From Actinoplanes palleronii (GTDB taxonomy: Bacteria > Actinomycetota > Actinomycetes > Mycobacteriales > Micromonosporaceae), in contig NZ_BOMS01000108.1 in NCBI RefSeq assembly GCF_016862315.1, positions 1 through 64,000 of the forward strand: a stretch of DNA of 64,000 nucleotides, read 5' to 3'. The notes under the pieces were generated by a model. The model was given only the letters and a program-made list of their open reading frames with translations. It did not search any database and was not told the DNA's origin. The translations under genes were made by a program, and so were the position numbers. Positions 63,360-64,000 of this stretch are shown piece after piece; within the stretch, counting starts at the first letter, position 1; each line of letters begins with the position of its first letter.

Positions 63360-64000
63360 ATGAGCAGTACGGTGGACAGACAGCGGTGGCTGCGCCGCTT
63401 CCGTGACGACGACGGGTGCGACGCGAAGCTGGTCTGCTTTCCGCATGCCGGTGGCTGGGCCAGCGCCTACCGCACGTGGGCGGTGGGGTTGCCTGCGGAT
63501 GTCGGGGTGCTCGCCATCCGGTATCCGGGCCGCGAGGACCGGCTCGGCGATCCGTTCCCGGCCCGGCTGGAGGCTCTGGCCGATGACATCGCCGACGCAT
63601 TGGCGGACGTACCCCGCGACCGGCTGGTGTTGTTCGGCCACAGCATGGGCGCCACCGTCGCGCACGAGGTGGCGTTGCGCCTGCAGGCATGGGGAGGCGC
63701 ACCGGCCGGACTGTGCGTGTCCGGCCGCCGGCCGCCGCAGTCCCTGCACGGTCAGCGACTGTTCTCCGGTACGGACGAGGAGATCATTGCGGACGTCCTT
63801 CGGTTCGACGAGAGCCGTGCGGCCGTCTTCGCCGATCCTGACCTGCGCGAGTTGGTGCTGCCGGCGGTCCGCGCGGACTACCGGCTGGTGGATGACTATC
63901 CCGCGGGCAACCGGCCCACGCTCGACTGCCCGATTTACGGCTACACCGGCGCTGACGATCCCGAGGTGACCCGGGAGCAGATGCACGGCTGGGGGGACCT
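63360..64000 (+). CDS. Type II thioesterase, cut by the window end
   Basis: The first 213 or so residues of a conventional type II thioesterase: FPHAGGWASAYRTW near the N-terminus, IRYPGREDR, and the nucleophile elbow LFGHSMGATVAHE with serine. It reads off the end of the window before the catalytic histidine. The ATG at 63360 follows GGAAGG. It is probably an editing enzyme for the PKS/NRPS line and is the third thioesterase of this fold in the cluster. Confidence 0.88.
   Translation, partial: MSSTVDRQRWLRRFRDDDGCDAKLVCFPHAGGWASAYRTWAVGLPADVGVLAIRYPGREDRLGDPFPARLEALADDIADALADVPRDRLVLFGHSMGATVAHEVALRLQAWGGAPAGLCVSGRRPPQSLHGQRLFSGTDEEIIADVLRFDESRAAVFADPDLRELVLPAVRADYRLVDDYPAGNRPTLDCPIYGYTGADDPEVTREQMHGWGD

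Overview
This window is the core of a hybrid polyketide/non-ribosomal-peptide gene cluster from a high-GC filamentous actinobacterium. The evidence is strongly GC-biased codon use, ATGA/GTGA-coupled operons, actinomycete-style type I PKS and NRPS modules, MbtH, PadR and DrrAB-type transport. No housekeeping genes, tRNAs, rRNAs, CRISPR arrays or insertion sequences were seen. The genus cannot be fixed from the sequence alone.

Layout. (1) 210-5695, minus strand: a coupled operon of 2-oxoacid dehydrogenase E1alpha and E1beta, a free lipoyl-carrier domain, an ACP, a KAS III, a crotonyl-CoA-reductase-like MDR enzyme and prephenate dehydrogenase. All but the last look like a supply line for an unusual PKS extender (or acyl) unit. 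(2) 6125-31652, plus strand: MbtH, a KtzT-like piperazate synthase, a free adenylation domain, a free PCP, an FAD oxidoreductase, three NRPSs (five modules: C-A-T-E-C-A-T / C-A-T-E*-C-A-T / C-A-T-TE), a type II thioesterase and a 4-hydroxyphenylglycine aminotransferase, ending at a perfect 23-bp hairpin. (3) 31731-34017, minus strand: a PadR/DUF1048/ABC-transporter operon. (4) 34624-36821: 4-hydroxymandelate synthase and hydroxymandelate oxidase, convergent with an O-methyltransferase. (5) 38419-64000, plus strand: a free PCP, a P450, an unusual Cys-nucleophile thioesterase, four PKS proteins (KSQ-AT-ACP / KS-AT-KR-ACP / KS-AT-DH-ER-KR-ACP / KS-AT-ACP), an NRPS module with a degenerate A domain (C-A*-T), a KtzI-like ornithine N-hydroxylase and the start of another type II thioesterase.

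How the genes fit together. The PKS order predicts a C8-backbone acid with a 7-hydroxy, a 6-alkyl branch (from the special extender), a 3-keto and a 2-methyl. Attack of O7 on C3 closes a six-membered hemiketal (tetrahydropyran). The acid would be passed to the C-A*-T module and then to five NRPS modules, giving a hexapeptide released by the TE. Two modules carry a piperazate-like specificity code, and KtzI/KtzT homologues supply piperazate. This is the architecture of the azinothricin/A83586C/polyoxypeptin group of acyl hexadepsipeptides. The complete 4-hydroxyphenylglycine pathway (Pdh, HmaS, Hmo, HpgT) is unexpected for that group, so the product may be a new branch of it.

Main surprises. 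Four copies of a 20-bp palindrome, with half-sites CTGTCCYGTC/GRCRGGACAG, lie in the key promoter regions and probably mark the binding sites of one cluster regulator not encoded here. A module with a dead A domain coexists with a free A domain, two free PCPs, a P450 and a Cys-type thioesterase, suggesting loading in trans by aminoacyl shuttling. The glycine module carries a mutated, vestigial epimerase. The MDR gene appears to start at a CTG codon.
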